From an uncultured Eubacteriales bacterium (GTDB lineage: Bacteria; Bacillota; Clostridia; Oscillospirales; CAG-272), in the NCBI GenBank assembly GCA_900547725.1, contig URHR01000008.1, positions 1-45,614 of the forward strand: a stretch of DNA of 45,614 nt. Reading direction: 5' to 3'. The translations under genes and the position numbers were made by a program. Every line of letters begins with the position of its first letter. Within the stretch, counting starts at the first letter, position 1. The notes under the pieces were generated by a model. It was not told the origin of the DNA. It saw only the letters and a list, made by a program, of their open reading frames with translations, and ran no database searches. Positions 15,654 to 24,522 of the stretch are shown piece after piece.

Positions 15654-17144
15654 ATGAAGCAAACCCAACGCAACCTGATTCCGGATTGCCCCAACCCATC
15701 CCCCGACTATTACTGCACGTGGCAAACGCAGCTTTACGCCACCTCTGACGGGAAACCCGAAGCGCAACGCCGCATCCTCGGAGAAAAAGCGCTGTTCGGC
15801 GAAGAATTTCCGTTCGGCTGGAGCGCCTTTTATGAAAACGCCCGCCGCGACCTGCTGTTCATAATGGACGACAGCTGGGATGTCCCGCAGGACGGCGACA
15901 GCACCCGCTACGGCAGTCTGCTCCTTGACAGCGGGAAATTTCCGGAAGCAACGCGGGGCGACGTTCCGAACCGGGAAGCTCTCGGGCGGTTGGTGGAACG
16001 GATGCGCGCGCTCGGTTGGAAAGGGTTGGGCGGTTGGATCTGCGCAAAGGAAGCGCCGCATTCCCTCACCGACGAAGCGGAGATCCGCCGCTACTGGACG
16101 GCACGTCTGGCGGACGCGAATGCCTCGGATTTCGCCTACTGGAAAGTGGACTGGGGCAAACGGGCGGGCGACGCGGAATTCCGCAGACTTCTGACCGACC
16201 TCGGCAGACAGTTTGCCCCGCGCCTGACGGTTGAACACGCCATCACGCCCGCGGTTTTGCCCTATTCGGACGTTTATCGCACCTACGATGTCCCCGCCAT
16301 TCTCTCCATCCCCATGACCCTGCGGAAACTGAAGGAACTGTTACCGGGCAGCCGCGCGGCGGCTGGCTATGCGGGACTGTTGAACTGCGAGGATGAAGCG
16401 TACATCGCGGCGGCGGGCGGCTTCACCATGGGCATTATGCGACACCCGATGGCGGGTACACTCCCAGACGGGCGTGCGGATATGTCTTTCCCCGCGCTCC
16501 ACCGGAATCTGAAAACCAAACAGCAGGAAATCACGCGCGCCGTCCGTTGGCATCGGATTGCCCCCGCATTCGGAGTCGGGACAGGCAAGGTCTGCATTGA
16601 CTCCGCCGAGCTGTGCGACAATTGGCGCTTTGAGAATTCCGCCGCAGAGATTGAAGAATGGTGGCTGACCAATCCCCTGCTCGGCGGCGTTCGGGAGAAC
16701 GTCTGCTCGGTCTCCGCCCCTGCGCGGATCTCCCGCGGATGCGACCTGCCGACGGTCGCCCCCGACGAGAGCGGGCGCGTGCCGTTCGCGGTTGCGGCGC
16801 GGAATCCGAACGGTGCCTGCTCGGTTGCAACGCTCGGTAGAACCGAGGGCAGAAGCTACGGAATCCCGCGCTGTGAGGTCACGCTCGACATTGGGAACGC
16901 CCGCACGGTTGCCGCCTTCGGCGATTACCGGAATCTGATTCTGCGCGGAGAGATACCCGACGGCTGTACCGTCCTCATGCAGGATCTTGCGGGAGAGACC
17001 GCCTATGATATCACCGACACGGTTCTGCGCACGGTCGACCGACTCGTCATTCCCGGGCAGTGCGTCCGCGAAATCGGCACAGAAGCGCAACCCGCAAACG
17101 ATACCTCCGAACCGGGCGTTGTGATCCGGATTGAAGAAAACTGA
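15654..17144 (+). CDS. Clan GH-D glycosidase, alpha-galactosidase-like (GH27/GH36-like)
   Basis: 496 residues from the ATG at 15654 (AAAGGAG ahead). The barrel pattern is that of clan GH-D: FIMDDSWDVPQ (strand 2, DD motif), LVERMRALGWKGLGGWIC (strand 3) and YWKVDWGKR with Asp166 as likely nucleophile (K-x-D motif). ACGLLNCEDE-like LLNCEDEAYIAAAGGFTMGIMRHPM is typical of the region near the barrel end. No signal peptide is visible, so action on imported oligosaccharides is likely. I could not decide between alpha-galactosidase, alpha-N-acetylgalactosaminidase or another activity. It reads away from the GH51 gene and has its own promoter. Confidence 0.7.
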   Translation: MKQTQRNLIPDCPNPSPDYYCTWQTQLYATSDGKPEAQRRILGEKALFGEEFPFGWSAFYENARRDLLFIMDDSWDVPQDGDSTRYGSLLLDSGKFPEATRGDVPNREALGRLVERMRALGWKGLGGWICAKEAPHSLTDEAEIRRYWTARLADANASDFAYWKVDWGKRAGDAEFRRLLTDLGRQFAPRLTVEHAITPAVLPYSDVYRTYDVPAILSIPMTLRKLKELLPGSRAAAGYAGLLNCEDEAYIAAAGGFTMGIMRHPMAGTLPDGRADMSFPALHRNLKTKQQEITRAVRWHRIAPAFGVGTGKVCIDSAELCDNWRFENSAAEIEEWWLTNPLLGGVRENVCSVSAPARISRGCDLPTVAPDESGRVPFAVAARNPNGACSVATLGRTEGRSYGIPRCEVTLDIGNARTVAAFGDYRNLILRGEIPDGCTVLMQDLAGETAYDITDTVLRTVDRLVIPGQCVREIGTEAQPANDTSEPGVVIRIEEN

Positions 17145-17166
17145 CCAACCGGCTCAAAGCCCTCCG

Positions 17167-17222
17167 AAACCAAACGGGAAGCACGTTTTATGGTGCTTCC
17201 CGTTTGGTTTTATCGTTTTTTT
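17167..17222. terminator. Long bidirectional terminator between convergent glycan genes
   Basis: An 18-bp perfect stem, 17167-17184 with 17193-17210, encloses GTTTTATG and is followed by TATCGTTTTTT. On the minus strand the AAAACC flank gives the U-run for the opposite gene. Confidence 0.92.
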
Positions 17223-18334
17223 CAGTTGTTTTCCTCTCCGAAGACGCGCCGGATCGCTTCCAGATAACCATAGCCGTTGAGCGTATCCGGCTCGAGATAA
17301 CTGGTCTCGGTCCACTCGTTCCAGCTGTTGACGGTCACCAAGCGGTGCTGTTCGGGGTGGCGATCCAGATAGTCTTTTGCAAGGCGGAGCGCAACCTCAA
17401 AGTTTTCGGGCGTGTTGTTCCGCGTCACCGAACCGATGCGGGTTCGGAATCGCGGGCTGTTGTCCCAACCGATGGACACATGCGGAAAATAGGTCGGCGA
17501 ATTCTGCTCCATCAGCGCGTACTGCGCCCTGACATCCTCCAATATCTCGGTATAATCCCGATTCATATTGGCAAAATGCGCAAACTGATAATGCGTTACG
17601 CTGTCAAAGTGCATCCGCTCAAACTGCTCGCGGGTAATGCCGCCGTTCGAATCCACGCCGCTGAGGTTGTTGCCGTTCATCCCCCAAGCCGCCGCCTGCA
17701 GGTGCAGTCCCGCAAAGCCCGCGCGAACCGTTTCCTCGCGAAACCATTCCAACGCCTCCGCCGCCGCGTCCGCTCCGCCCAGTCCTTTTGCAAGGTTGAC
17801 CAGATCGTAGATCATGAACACGGGCTTGCCGTCAATCCGGTAATAGGACGGATGCCTGAAATACTTTTCAATCACGCGATTTGCGATCCGCTCGAATTCC
17901 TCGCGCGACTGCATCCCCTCCCAGACCACGGTTTGCTTGTAGTCATCCGAGAGGTCGATATTCCAGACGTAATTCGCGTCATGATTCGCCCACATCAGGT
18001 AGAATTTGACCAGATCGTTGTTCTTCGCGCCGAGGTATCCGTTGTCAAGACACTGCTCGAGGAAGGGACGGTGGTCATACCAATACCAGTCATAGATCAA
18101 AACGTTGACCCCGTGTTCGCGCGCGCAGGCAATCTGGCTTTCCATCACATAAGGGTCAGCCTCGTTGACATAGCCCCAGAGCGGCTTCCGATTCCAAAAA
18201 TACGCAGGGGTTTTCGGTACGGAATTTTTGACCGTTTGCCATTCCCCGATGCCTTCCTTCCAAAAAATCCGCGCCCGCGGCTCGTCGCCTGTGTAAGCAG
18301 GCCAGATGTATGCCGCAACATCATACCGACTCAT
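17222..18334 (-). CDS. WbsX/GH99-like domain protein
   Basis: 370 residues. The N-terminal VAAYIWPAYTGDEPR, the IYDWYWYDHRPFLEQCL block, KYYFRHPSYYRIDGKPVFMIYD-type block and the C-terminal VNSWNEWTETSYLEPDTLNGYGYLEAI are the signature of glycosyltransferase WbsX (PF14307), a group related to GH99 endo-alpha-mannosidases. Such proteins occur both in polysaccharide biosynthesis clusters and as stand-alone glycan hydrolases; here the neighbours are glycosidases, which favours a catabolic role (inference). No signal peptide. Confidence 0.8.
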   Translation of the reverse strand: MSRYDVAAYIWPAYTGDEPRARIFWKEGIGEWQTVKNSVPKTPAYFWNRKPLWGYVNEADPYVMESQIACAREHGVNVLIYDWYWYDHRPFLEQCLDNGYLGAKNNDLVKFYLMWANHDANYVWNIDLSDDYKQTVVWEGMQSREEFERIANRVIEKYFRHPSYYRIDGKPVFMIYDLVNLAKGLGGADAAAEALEWFREETVRAGFAGLHLQAAAWGMNGNNLSGVDSNGGITREQFERMHFDSVTHYQFAHFANMNRDYTEILEDVRAQYALMEQNSPTYFPHVSIGWDNSPRFRTRIGSVTRNNTPENFEVALRLAKDYLDRHPEQHRLVTVNSWNEWTETSYLEPDTLNGYGYLEAIRRVFGEENN

Positions 18335-18394
18335 ATTTTTTCTCTCTTTCGGTGTTTTGATCCCAACGGAAAAACGGAAAAACTGTTCCCCTTT

Positions 18395-18423
18395 ATTATA
18401 CCCGATTCGGCAGGCGTTGTCAA
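18395..18423 (-). promoter_or_regulatory. Consensus minus-strand promoter of the WbsX-like gene
   Basis: On the minus strand TTGACA (18423-18418), 17 bases, TATAAT (18400-18395). The leader then carries two TTTTTCCG repeats before the ATG at 18334. Confidence 0.85.
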
Positions 18424-18462
18424 GCCCTTAAGAAACCATTCGGCAAGCTTCCGGTTTTTTTC

Positions 18463-19563
18463 TTACTTCCTCGGCAATTCCACCGTAAAGCAAGAACCGC
18501 AGCCCTCGCGGCTCTTGACCGAGACAGACCCTTCCATAAGATCCACCACCCGTTTGACAAGGGCAAGCCCCACGCCATAGCCCGCGTGCGCGTGGGAGGG
18601 GTCTCCCTGATAGAACTTCTCAAACACCCGCGCCCGCACCTCGTCGCTCATGCCGATGCCGTTGTCCGCAACCGAAACCGTTACCGTCTGTTCGGTTACC
18701 TCCATCCGCACCTCGATCCTGCCGCCCTGCGGCGTGAACTTGATCGCGTTGCTCAGCAGATTCCGCCACACCAGCGCCAGCATCTCCTCGTTGCCGCGAT
18801 ACAGCAACAGCTCCAGTTCGGGAACGATCTCCAGCTCCTTCTCCGACCACTCGCTCTCCAGAAGCAGAATGCACTGCCGGATCTGTTCGTCCAGATAGAA
18901 TTCCGTCCGCCCCGTTACGATCTGTTGGCTCTCCAGTTTGGAAAGCGTCAGCACATTCGCCGAAAGCCGCGCCAGCCGGTCGGACTCCTCCTCGATGATC
19001 TTCGCGTATTCGTTTCTCTGCTCGTCGGTCAGTCCCTCCTGTCGCAACTCATGCGCAAAACCGCGGATGGAAATGATCGGCGTTTTGAATTCGTGCGAGA
19101 AATTGTTGATAAAATCGTTGCGGAACAACTCGATCCCCCGCAATTCCTCCGCCATCTCGTTAAAATTCCGGATCAGATCCTGCAACTCGGAAACCATATA
19201 ATACGGATGCTTTTTGTCCTCCTGCACGTGAATGTCAAAATGTCCCTCTCTGATTTCCTTCGTCGCGCGGATCAGCCGCTTGAGGGGTTGCAGATAATAT
19301 TTGCTCAAAAGCGCAAACAAAAGCGTTGAGATCAACGCGCATGCCCCCAGAAGCAACGCGGCAATAAAGGTCGGACTGGCTGCCAGACGAAGTCCGAGCG
19401 CACTGTTTCCGAGCAGGGTCAGCACCAACCAGTAAATCAGCACGATGAGCGTAACCGAAAGCATCATAACCGAAAAGACAAACCCTGTCAGTTTCCACCG
19501 CAGGGTTTGTCTGCCTGTCCGCTCGCGCGCCGCGCTTTCCTTTCGCCGTCTCGCGGGGTTCAT
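18463..19563 (-). CDS. Sensor histidine kinase
   Basis: 366 residues. Two transmembrane helices (about 25-52 and 64-88) with almost no extracellular loop, a HAMP linker (KYYLQPLKRLIRATKEIREGHFDI), a HisKA domain with His157 in NNFSHEFKTPIISIRGFAHEL, and an HATPase domain (VWRNLLSNAIKFTP, ADNGIGMSDEVRARVFEKFYQ, GVGLALVKRVVDLMEG). The short sensor suggests an intramembrane or envelope signal. It overlaps the response-regulator gene by 4 bases, so the pair is co-translated. The signal cannot be told from sequence. Confidence 0.93.
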   Translation of the reverse strand: MNPARRRKESAARERTGRQTLRWKLTGFVFSVMMLSVTLIVLIYWLVLTLLGNSALGLRLAASPTFIAALLLGACALISTLLFALLSKYYLQPLKRLIRATKEIREGHFDIHVQEDKKHPYYMVSELQDLIRNFNEMAEELRGIELFRNDFINNFSHEFKTPIISIRGFAHELRQEGLTDEQRNEYAKIIEEESDRLARLSANVLTLSKLESQQIVTGRTEFYLDEQIRQCILLLESEWSEKELEIVPELELLLYRGNEEMLALVWRNLLSNAIKFTPQGGRIEVRMEVTEQTVTVSVADNGIGMSDEVRARVFEKFYQGDPSHAHAGYGVGLALVKRVVDLMEGSVSVKSREGCGSCFTVELPRK

Positions 19564-20234
19564 TTTCCGAGTACCGCCTTGTAGCCAAGTCCGCGAACCG
19601 TGTGAATCGAAAAATCCGAATTATTCCGGAAACGGTCGCGGATGCGGCTGATATGTACGTCCACCGTCCGCTCGTCGCTCTCGCTGTCCATGTCCCAGAT
19701 CTCGTCCATCAGCTGACGGCGCGTGAAAATCTTGTTCGGATAAGACAACAGCTTAAAAAGAAGCAAAAACTCCTTTTGCGGCAGTTCCAGCGTTCCCGCA
19801 GGAGAGGTTACCGTCATGGAATCGTATTGCAGGGTGGTAGAACCGACCGTCAGTTTCCGCTCCCCCGCAATGCGCGACCGCCGCAGGAGCGCGGCAATGC
19901 GCAGAATCATTTCTTCCTCGTCCACGGGCTTGACCATGTAGTCGTCCGCACCGATGATAAAGCCGCGCTTCTTGTCCTCGGTGGTCTCGCGCGCCGTCAC
20001 CATCAGAATCGGCAGCATACAGCCCGCCTTCCGAAGCGTATTGGTAAATTCGTAGCCGTCCATGCGCGGCATCATCACATCCAGCAAAATCAGGTCAATA
20101 TGGGTCTTGTCCAGAATCGCCAACGCTTCCTGACCGTCCCCCGCAGTAACCGGCTCATAGCCGTAACGTGTCAGAACCGCCGCCATCAGCTTTCTTGTAT
20201 TGGTATCATCCTCAACCACCAGAATCCGGAACAT
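19560..20234 (-). CDS. OmpR/PhoB-family response regulator
   Basis: 224 residues from the ATG at 20234 (AAAGGGG ahead). Receiver domain with Glu8/Asp9/Asp10, phosphoacceptor Asp52 in LLDVMMPRMDG, Thr80 and Lys102 (VKP), then a winged helix-turn-helix domain (LPQKEFLLLFKLLSYPNKIFTRRQLMDEIW, RTVDVHISRIRDRFR, VRGLGYKAV). Partner of the overlapping histidine kinase. The upstream flavoprotein gene lies on the same strand 83 bases away, so the three could share control of envelope or redox functions. Confidence 0.94.
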   Translation of the reverse strand: MFRILVVEDDTNTRKLMAAVLTRYGYEPVTAGDGQEALAILDKTHIDLILLDVMMPRMDGYEFTNTLRKAGCMLPILMVTARETTEDKKRGFIIGADDYMVKPVDEEEMILRIAALLRRSRIAGERKLTVGSTTLQYDSMTVTSPAGTLELPQKEFLLLFKLLSYPNKIFTRRQLMDEIWDMDSESDERTVDVHISRIRDRFRNNSDFSIHTVRGLGYKAVLGK

Positions 20235-20317
20235 CTGCTCATCCCCTTTCGTTGTCCTGAAAGTGTAACACAGGATTGTGAACCCTACGTCAACAATTTG
20301 CAGAAAACATGAAAAAT

Positions 20318-21223
20318 TTACAAATTGGATTCTTTTGTTGCAAGAATCCCCGCAACCGCGCCGTCCGCCGCTGCAGTCACCAACTGCCGCACCGCTCCCG
20401 CGCGACAGTCTCCCACGGCAAACACCCCGGGGAGCGCGGTTCGGCATTCCCCGTCGGTCACAATCCCGCCGTCGGGCGCGAGCGGCAGAAGCGAGGCAAC
20501 CAGCGCCGTGTCAGGAACTGTTCCCACCGCCTCGAACACGCCGGACACCGCCTGCACCGTCTCCTTCCCGTCCTGTTCCACGCGTACCCCCGTCACCGTC
20601 TCCCCGCCGAGGATTTCCGTCACGCGGCTTCCCGGCATCCGTACCAGATTCGGCAGCCTCTCCGCGCGAGAGAGAACCGATCGCTCCGCGCGCGGCTCGT
20701 CCGAGCGGTACAGCACCGTGACCGTCCGACAGATCGCCGCCAGCCCGATCGCCTCGGAAAACGCAGTGTTCCCGCCGCCGATTACCGCAACGTCCAGCCC
20801 GCGAAAGAAATTCCCGTCGCAGGTTGCGCACCACGAAACCCCATGCCCCGCAAGACGGTCTTCCCCGGGAACACCGAGCCTGCGCCGCTTCGCGCCCACG
20901 GCAAGAATCAGCGCACGGCAGGTCACGTCTCCCGATTCGGTTTGCAAAAGCCATCCCATCCCCTCGCGCGCAATCCCTGTCACCGCAGCCTGCCGAATCT
21001 CCGCGCCTGCCGCGCGCACCTGCTCACCAAGCCGTCCCGCAAGCGCCACGCCGTCCGTTTCTCCAAGCGCGGGATAGTTCTCCACGCGCGACGCAGTCAG
21101 AATCTGACCGCCCTCTGCCGCCTTTTCAAAAAGCGTCACGCGCGCCCCCGCCCGCGCGGCATACAGCGCCGCCGTCATGCCCGCAAAACCCGCGCCGATC
21201 ACCGCGATATCCATGTTTTCCAT
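20318..21223 (-). CDS. trxB: Thioredoxin reductase-like flavoprotein
   Basis: 301 residues from the ATG at 21223 (GGAGGA ahead); a second candidate start is the ATG at 21214. FAD-binding GAGFAGMTAALYAARAGA, the NADPH-binding GGGNTAFSEAIGLA and the redox-active disulfide CATC in VSWCATCDGNFF identify the low-molecular-weight TrxB family, which passes NADPH electrons to thioredoxin or thioredoxin-like partners. The C-terminal FAD block FAVGDCRAGAVRQLVTAAADGA is complete. Divergent from the GlpO-like operon across a spacer that holds the TGCGCA array. Confidence 0.9.
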   Translation of the reverse strand: MENMDIAVIGAGFAGMTAALYAARAGARVTLFEKAAEGGQILTASRVENYPALGETDGVALAGRLGEQVRAAGAEIRQAAVTGIAREGMGWLLQTESGDVTCRALILAVGAKRRRLGVPGEDRLAGHGVSWCATCDGNFFRGLDVAVIGGGNTAFSEAIGLAAICRTVTVLYRSDEPRAERSVLSRAERLPNLVRMPGSRVTEILGGETVTGVRVEQDGKETVQAVSGVFEAVGTVPDTALVASLLPLAPDGGIVTDGECRTALPGVFAVGDCRAGAVRQLVTAAADGAVAGILATKESNL

Positions 21224-21293
21224 CTCTCGCCGATTCCTCCATCCTTTTCTGCTTATTCTTCCCCGCACAGGGGCGATTCAGTCGCCGAAATTC

Positions 21294-21319
21294 TGCGCAC
21301 ATCTGCGCATTCTTGCGCA
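21294..21319. promoter_or_regulatory. Three TGCGCA palindromes at exact 10-base spacing
   Basis: TGCGCA occurs at 21294-21299, 21304-21309 and 21314-21319, one helical turn apart, and a related TTGCGCG lies at 21351-21357. The array sits between the divergent trxB-like and GlpO-like genes, 45 bases upstream of the -35 box of the latter, as expected for a phased regulator-binding site. Confidence 0.5.
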
Positions 21320-21363
21320 AATGGCAACCCGAACATGATTTTTTGCCGATTTGCGCGGACTTC

Positions 21364-21392
21364 TTGACAGCCGCATTTTTTTCCTTTATAAT
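21364..21392 (+). promoter_or_regulatory. Consensus promoter of the GlpO-like operon
   Basis: TTGACA (21364-21369), 17 bases, TATAAT (21387-21392); about 90 bases before the first ATG. Confidence 0.9.
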
Positions 21393-21483
21393 ATATCTGC
21401 TATTCGGACCGCGGGCGGAGGGCGTTTGCCCCTCTCTCGGTCCGATTTGTCCGATAATCTTTCTGCAAAAAGGAGAAGATGGT

Positions 21484-22917
21484 ATGTTTGATGTTGCTGT
21501 CATCGGTGCCGGTGTTGTCGGCGGAATGATTGCAAGAACCCTTTCGGCTTACGATCTCAGGATCTGTATTCTGGAACGGAAAAACGATGTCGCCACGGGC
21601 GCAAGCTGTGCGAACTCCGCAATCGTTCACGCAGGCTTTGACGCGCTTGAGGGCTCTCTCAAGGCGAAGCTGAATGTGCGCGGTTCCGAACTCATGGCAG
21701 GAGTCTGCCGCGAGTTGGGGGTCAAGTATAAGAACAACGGTTCGCTTGTCATCGCCTTCAACGACGAGGACATGGCGGAGGTCGGAAACCTCTACCGTCG
21801 CGGCGTTGCGAACGGAGTCAAGGGCTTGGAAGTCATTGACGCCGCTCGCCTGCGCGAACTCGAACCGAACATTTCCAAAAACGCCGTCGGCGCACTTTGG
21901 GCGCCCACGGGCGCGATCGTCTGCCCGTATGAGCTGACGATTGCCGCTGTCGGAAACGCGATGGACAACGGCGCGGAACTGCGCCTGAATTCCGAGGTCA
22001 CGGCAATTGCCGACAACGGAGAATTCTACACACTGACCACCGCGGGCGGAACTGTGGAAGCCAGATACATCATCAATGCGGCGGGCGTTTATTCCGATGC
22101 GGTTGCAAAAATGATCGGCGACGACAGCTTCACCGTTCATCCGCGCAGAGGCGAATACGTCCTGCTCGACAAGGAGAGCGGCGGACTGGTCAGGCACACC
22201 ATCTTCCGCACGCCTTCCAAAATGGGCAAAGGCATTCTGGTCACCCCGACCGTTGACGGCAACCTGCTGACAGGTCCGACCTCGGTTGACATGGAGGACA
22301 AGGACGACAAGTCCACCACCGCCGAGGGGCTTGCATTGGTCATGAAGCAGGCAGGCGAGAACGTCGAAGGCATCCGCTTCAACCAGACCATCACCTCCTT
22401 CTGCGGTCTGCGCGCCGTTGGCAGCACGGGCGACTTCATCATCAATATGCCGCGCACGCGTTTTGTCAACGTTGCGGGCATCGAATCCCCCGGACTTTCC
22501 TCCGCGCCCGCAATTGCGGAGTATGTGGAGAAGCTGTTGCTTGACGCAGGCATGAAGGCGACGAAGAAGGCGGACTTCAATCCGACCCGTCCCGCCTACC
22601 ACGCCTTCCGCGAGATGAGCACGGAAGAGAAGAACGAGGTCATCCGCCGCGACCCGACCTACGGGCGGATCATCTGCCGTTGCGAAACCGTGACCGAGGG
22701 CGAAATTCTGGCGGCAATCCGCACCAACCCGAAACCCACCGATCTGGACGGCGTGAAGCGCAGAACCCGTGCGCAGATGGGCAGATGTCAGGGCGGCTTC
22801 TGCTCCCCCTACATTGTGGAACTGCTTGCTAAAGAGCAAGGCATTCCCTATGAGGCTGTCACCAAGTGCGGCGGCAAATCGCTTGTCAATGTCGGCAGGA
22901 CCAAGGAGGTAAAATAA
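21484..22917 (+). CDS. GlpO/GlpA-like FAD-dependent oxidoreductase with C-terminal BFD-type [2Fe-2S] domain
   Basis: 477 residues from the ATG at 21484 (AAGGAG ahead). An N-terminal DAO-type FAD domain (VAVIGAGVVGGMIARTLSAYD, SCANSAIVHAGFD, PRRGEYVLLDK, FCGLRAV) is followed by a BFD-like domain with four Cys (CRCETVTEGEI and GRCQGGFCSPYIVELL) that should bind a [2Fe-2S] cluster. Proteins of this type are annotated as glycerol-3-phosphate dehydrogenase/oxidase in Clostridia and occur with the next two genes. Substrate is most probably a 2-hydroxy-type compound such as glycerol 3-phosphate, but the sequence does not prove it. Confidence 0.85.
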   Translation: MFDVAVIGAGVVGGMIARTLSAYDLRICILERKNDVATGASCANSAIVHAGFDALEGSLKAKLNVRGSELMAGVCRELGVKYKNNGSLVIAFNDEDMAEVGNLYRRGVANGVKGLEVIDAARLRELEPNISKNAVGALWAPTGAIVCPYELTIAAVGNAMDNGAELRLNSEVTAIADNGEFYTLTTAGGTVEARYIINAAGVYSDAVAKMIGDDSFTVHPRRGEYVLLDKESGGLVRHTIFRTPSKMGKGILVTPTVDGNLLTGPTSVDMEDKDDKSTTAEGLALVMKQAGENVEGIRFNQTITSFCGLRAVGSTGDFIINMPRTRFVNVAGIESPGLSSAPAIAEYVEKLLLDAGMKATKKADFNPTRPAYHAFREMSTEEKNEVIRRDPTYGRIICRCETVTEGEILAAIRTNPKPTDLDGVKRRTRAQMGRCQGGFCSPYIVELLAKEQGIPYEAVTKCGGKSLVNVGRTKEVK

Positions 22918-22918
22918 G

Positions 22919-24160
22919 ATGAAACAGGTCGATCTGGTAATCGTCGGCGGCGGTCCTGCAGGCATGAGTGCCGCAGTCGCGGCTTATGAGAACGGCGTGC
23001 ACGACATCCTGATTCTGGAGCGTGACGCGCATCTGGGCGGCATTCTGCAACAGTGCATTCACAACGGCTTCGGTCTGCACCGCTTCGGCGAAGAGCTGAC
23101 CGGACCGGAGTACGCATGGCGCTATGAAAAGCTCGTGCGCGAGCACAATATCCCCTTCCTGCTCAACACGATGGTTCTGGACATCACCCCCGATAAGGTG
23201 ATTACGGCAACCAACCCCGAATCCGGCGTGTTCCAACTGCAGGCAAAGGCTGTGATTCTCGCCATGGGTTGCCGCGAACGCTCCAAGGGCGCTTTGAACA
23301 TTGCGGGCACGCGCCCCGCAGGCATTTACAGCGCGGGCACTGCACAGAAGTACGTCAACATGAAGGGCTATATGCCCGGTAAAAACGTGGTGATCCTCGG
23401 CTCGGGCGACATCGGTCTGATTATGGCGCGCCGCATGACGCTTGAGGGGGCGAAGGTTCACGCAGTCTGCGAACTGATGCCCTATTCGGGCGGTCTGGCG
23501 CGGAACATTGAGCAGTGCCTGCACGATTTCAACATCCCGCTCAAGCTCAGCCACACGGTGGTGGAGATTCACGGGCGCGAGCGTCTGGAGGGTGTGACCA
23601 TTGCGAAGGTGGACGAGCGCCGCCGTCCGATTCCCGAAACGCGGGAATACATCCCCTGCGACACGTTGCTTCTCTCGGTGGGTCTGATCCCCGAAAACGA
23701 GCTTTCCAAAACGGCGGGCGTTCCGCTTGACCGCGTGACGAACGGCGCGACGGTCGATCAGGACCGTCAGACCGAGGTTGAGGGCATTTACGCCTGCGGA
23801 AACGTGCTTCACGTGCACGATCTGGTCGACTTCGTATCCGAGGAAGCCGATATTGCAGGCAAGAGCGCGGCGGCTTACATTCACGGCGAGCGCGCCGAGG
23901 CGGTTGACATTCCCCTGCACACCGACGGCAAGATCCGCTACACAGTCCCCCAGCGCATCACGGCAAAGAAGGACGTAACGGTATTCTTCCGCGTTGCGGA
24001 CGTTTACCGCAATGTGACCATCAAGGTAAAGGACGGCGACCGCGTGATTTTCAGCAAGAAGAAGCCGAAGGTTGCGCCTGGCGAAATGGAGAGCATTACC
24101 CTGCGCCCCGAGCAGTTTGCGGGCGCGGCGGCGCTGGACTTTGAACTGGAGGTACAGTAA
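22919..24160 (+). CDS. FAD/NAD-dependent pyridine nucleotide oxidoreductase (GlpO partner)
   Basis: 413 residues, one base after the previous stop. LVIVGGGPAGMSAAVAAYENG binds FAD, GKNVVILGSGDIGLIMARRM is the NAD(P) site and GIYACGNVLHVHDLVDFVSEEA the C-terminal FAD block. The family forms a complex with the preceding FAD/[2Fe-2S] protein and the following DUF1667 protein in many anaerobes. It probably transfers electrons from the dehydrogenase subunit to NAD or another carrier. The C-terminal 90 residues add a beta-rich domain (TVFFRVADVYRNVTIKVKDG). Tight spacing on both sides shows one operon. Confidence 0.88.
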   Translation: MKQVDLVIVGGGPAGMSAAVAAYENGVHDILILERDAHLGGILQQCIHNGFGLHRFGEELTGPEYAWRYEKLVREHNIPFLLNTMVLDITPDKVITATNPESGVFQLQAKAVILAMGCRERSKGALNIAGTRPAGIYSAGTAQKYVNMKGYMPGKNVVILGSGDIGLIMARRMTLEGAKVHAVCELMPYSGGLARNIEQCLHDFNIPLKLSHTVVEIHGRERLEGVTIAKVDERRRPIPETREYIPCDTLLLSVGLIPENELSKTAGVPLDRVTNGATVDQDRQTEVEGIYACGNVLHVHDLVDFVSEEADIAGKSAAAYIHGERAEAVDIPLHTDGKIRYTVPQRITAKKDVTVFFRVADVYRNVTIKVKDGDRVIFSKKKPKVAPGEMESITLRPEQFAGAAALDFELEVQ

Positions 24161-24161
24161 G

Positions 24162-24515
24162 ATGACAAGAAATTTAACCTGTATCGTTTGTCCGCGCGGC
24201 TGTCAGCTGGCGGTGGAACTGGGTGCGGACGGCGCTGTTCTCTCGGTAACGGGCAACACCTGTCCCCGCGGAAAGCAATACGCGATTGACGAATGCACAC
24301 ATCCGATGCGGACGGTGACCTCCACGGTTCGGACGTCTGACGGCGGCGTGATCCCCGTCAAGACCGACCGCACGATTCCGAAGGAACTGATGTTCGACTG
24401 CATGAAGCAGATCAACGGCGCTGTTGCGACGCTCCCCGCTCACATCGGCGACGTGGTCATCGGGAATCTTCTCGGCACAGGCGCGAACGTTGTGGTTACG
24501 GCTAACAAAGAGTAA
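24162..24515 (+). CDS. DUF1667 Cys-rich protein
   Basis: 117 residues starting one base after the preceding stop. CIVCPRGCQL near the N-terminus and NTCPRGKQYA give four cysteines that likely bind an Fe-S cluster or zinc; the rest (VTSTVRTSDGGVIPVKTDRTIPKELMF...GDVVIGNLLGTGANVVVT) is the DUF1667 beta domain. Always found as the third partner of this oxidoreductase triad. Its exact role, possibly an electron-transfer subunit, is not established. Confidence 0.88.
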   Translation: MTRNLTCIVCPRGCQLAVELGADGAVLSVTGNTCPRGKQYAIDECTHPMRTVTSTVRTSDGGVIPVKTDRTIPKELMFDCMKQINGAVATLPAHIGDVVIGNLLGTGANVVVTANKE

Positions 24516-24522
24516 GAAGGTC

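Noticed and set aside
21400..22965. Long minus-strand open frame (521 residues) opposite the GlpO-like gene
   Set aside because: It is the antisense shadow of a clear FAD enzyme in GC-rich DNA; no motifs, no ribosome site. The same holds for 2624-4021, 22886-23920 and 26616-27674 on the minus strand.
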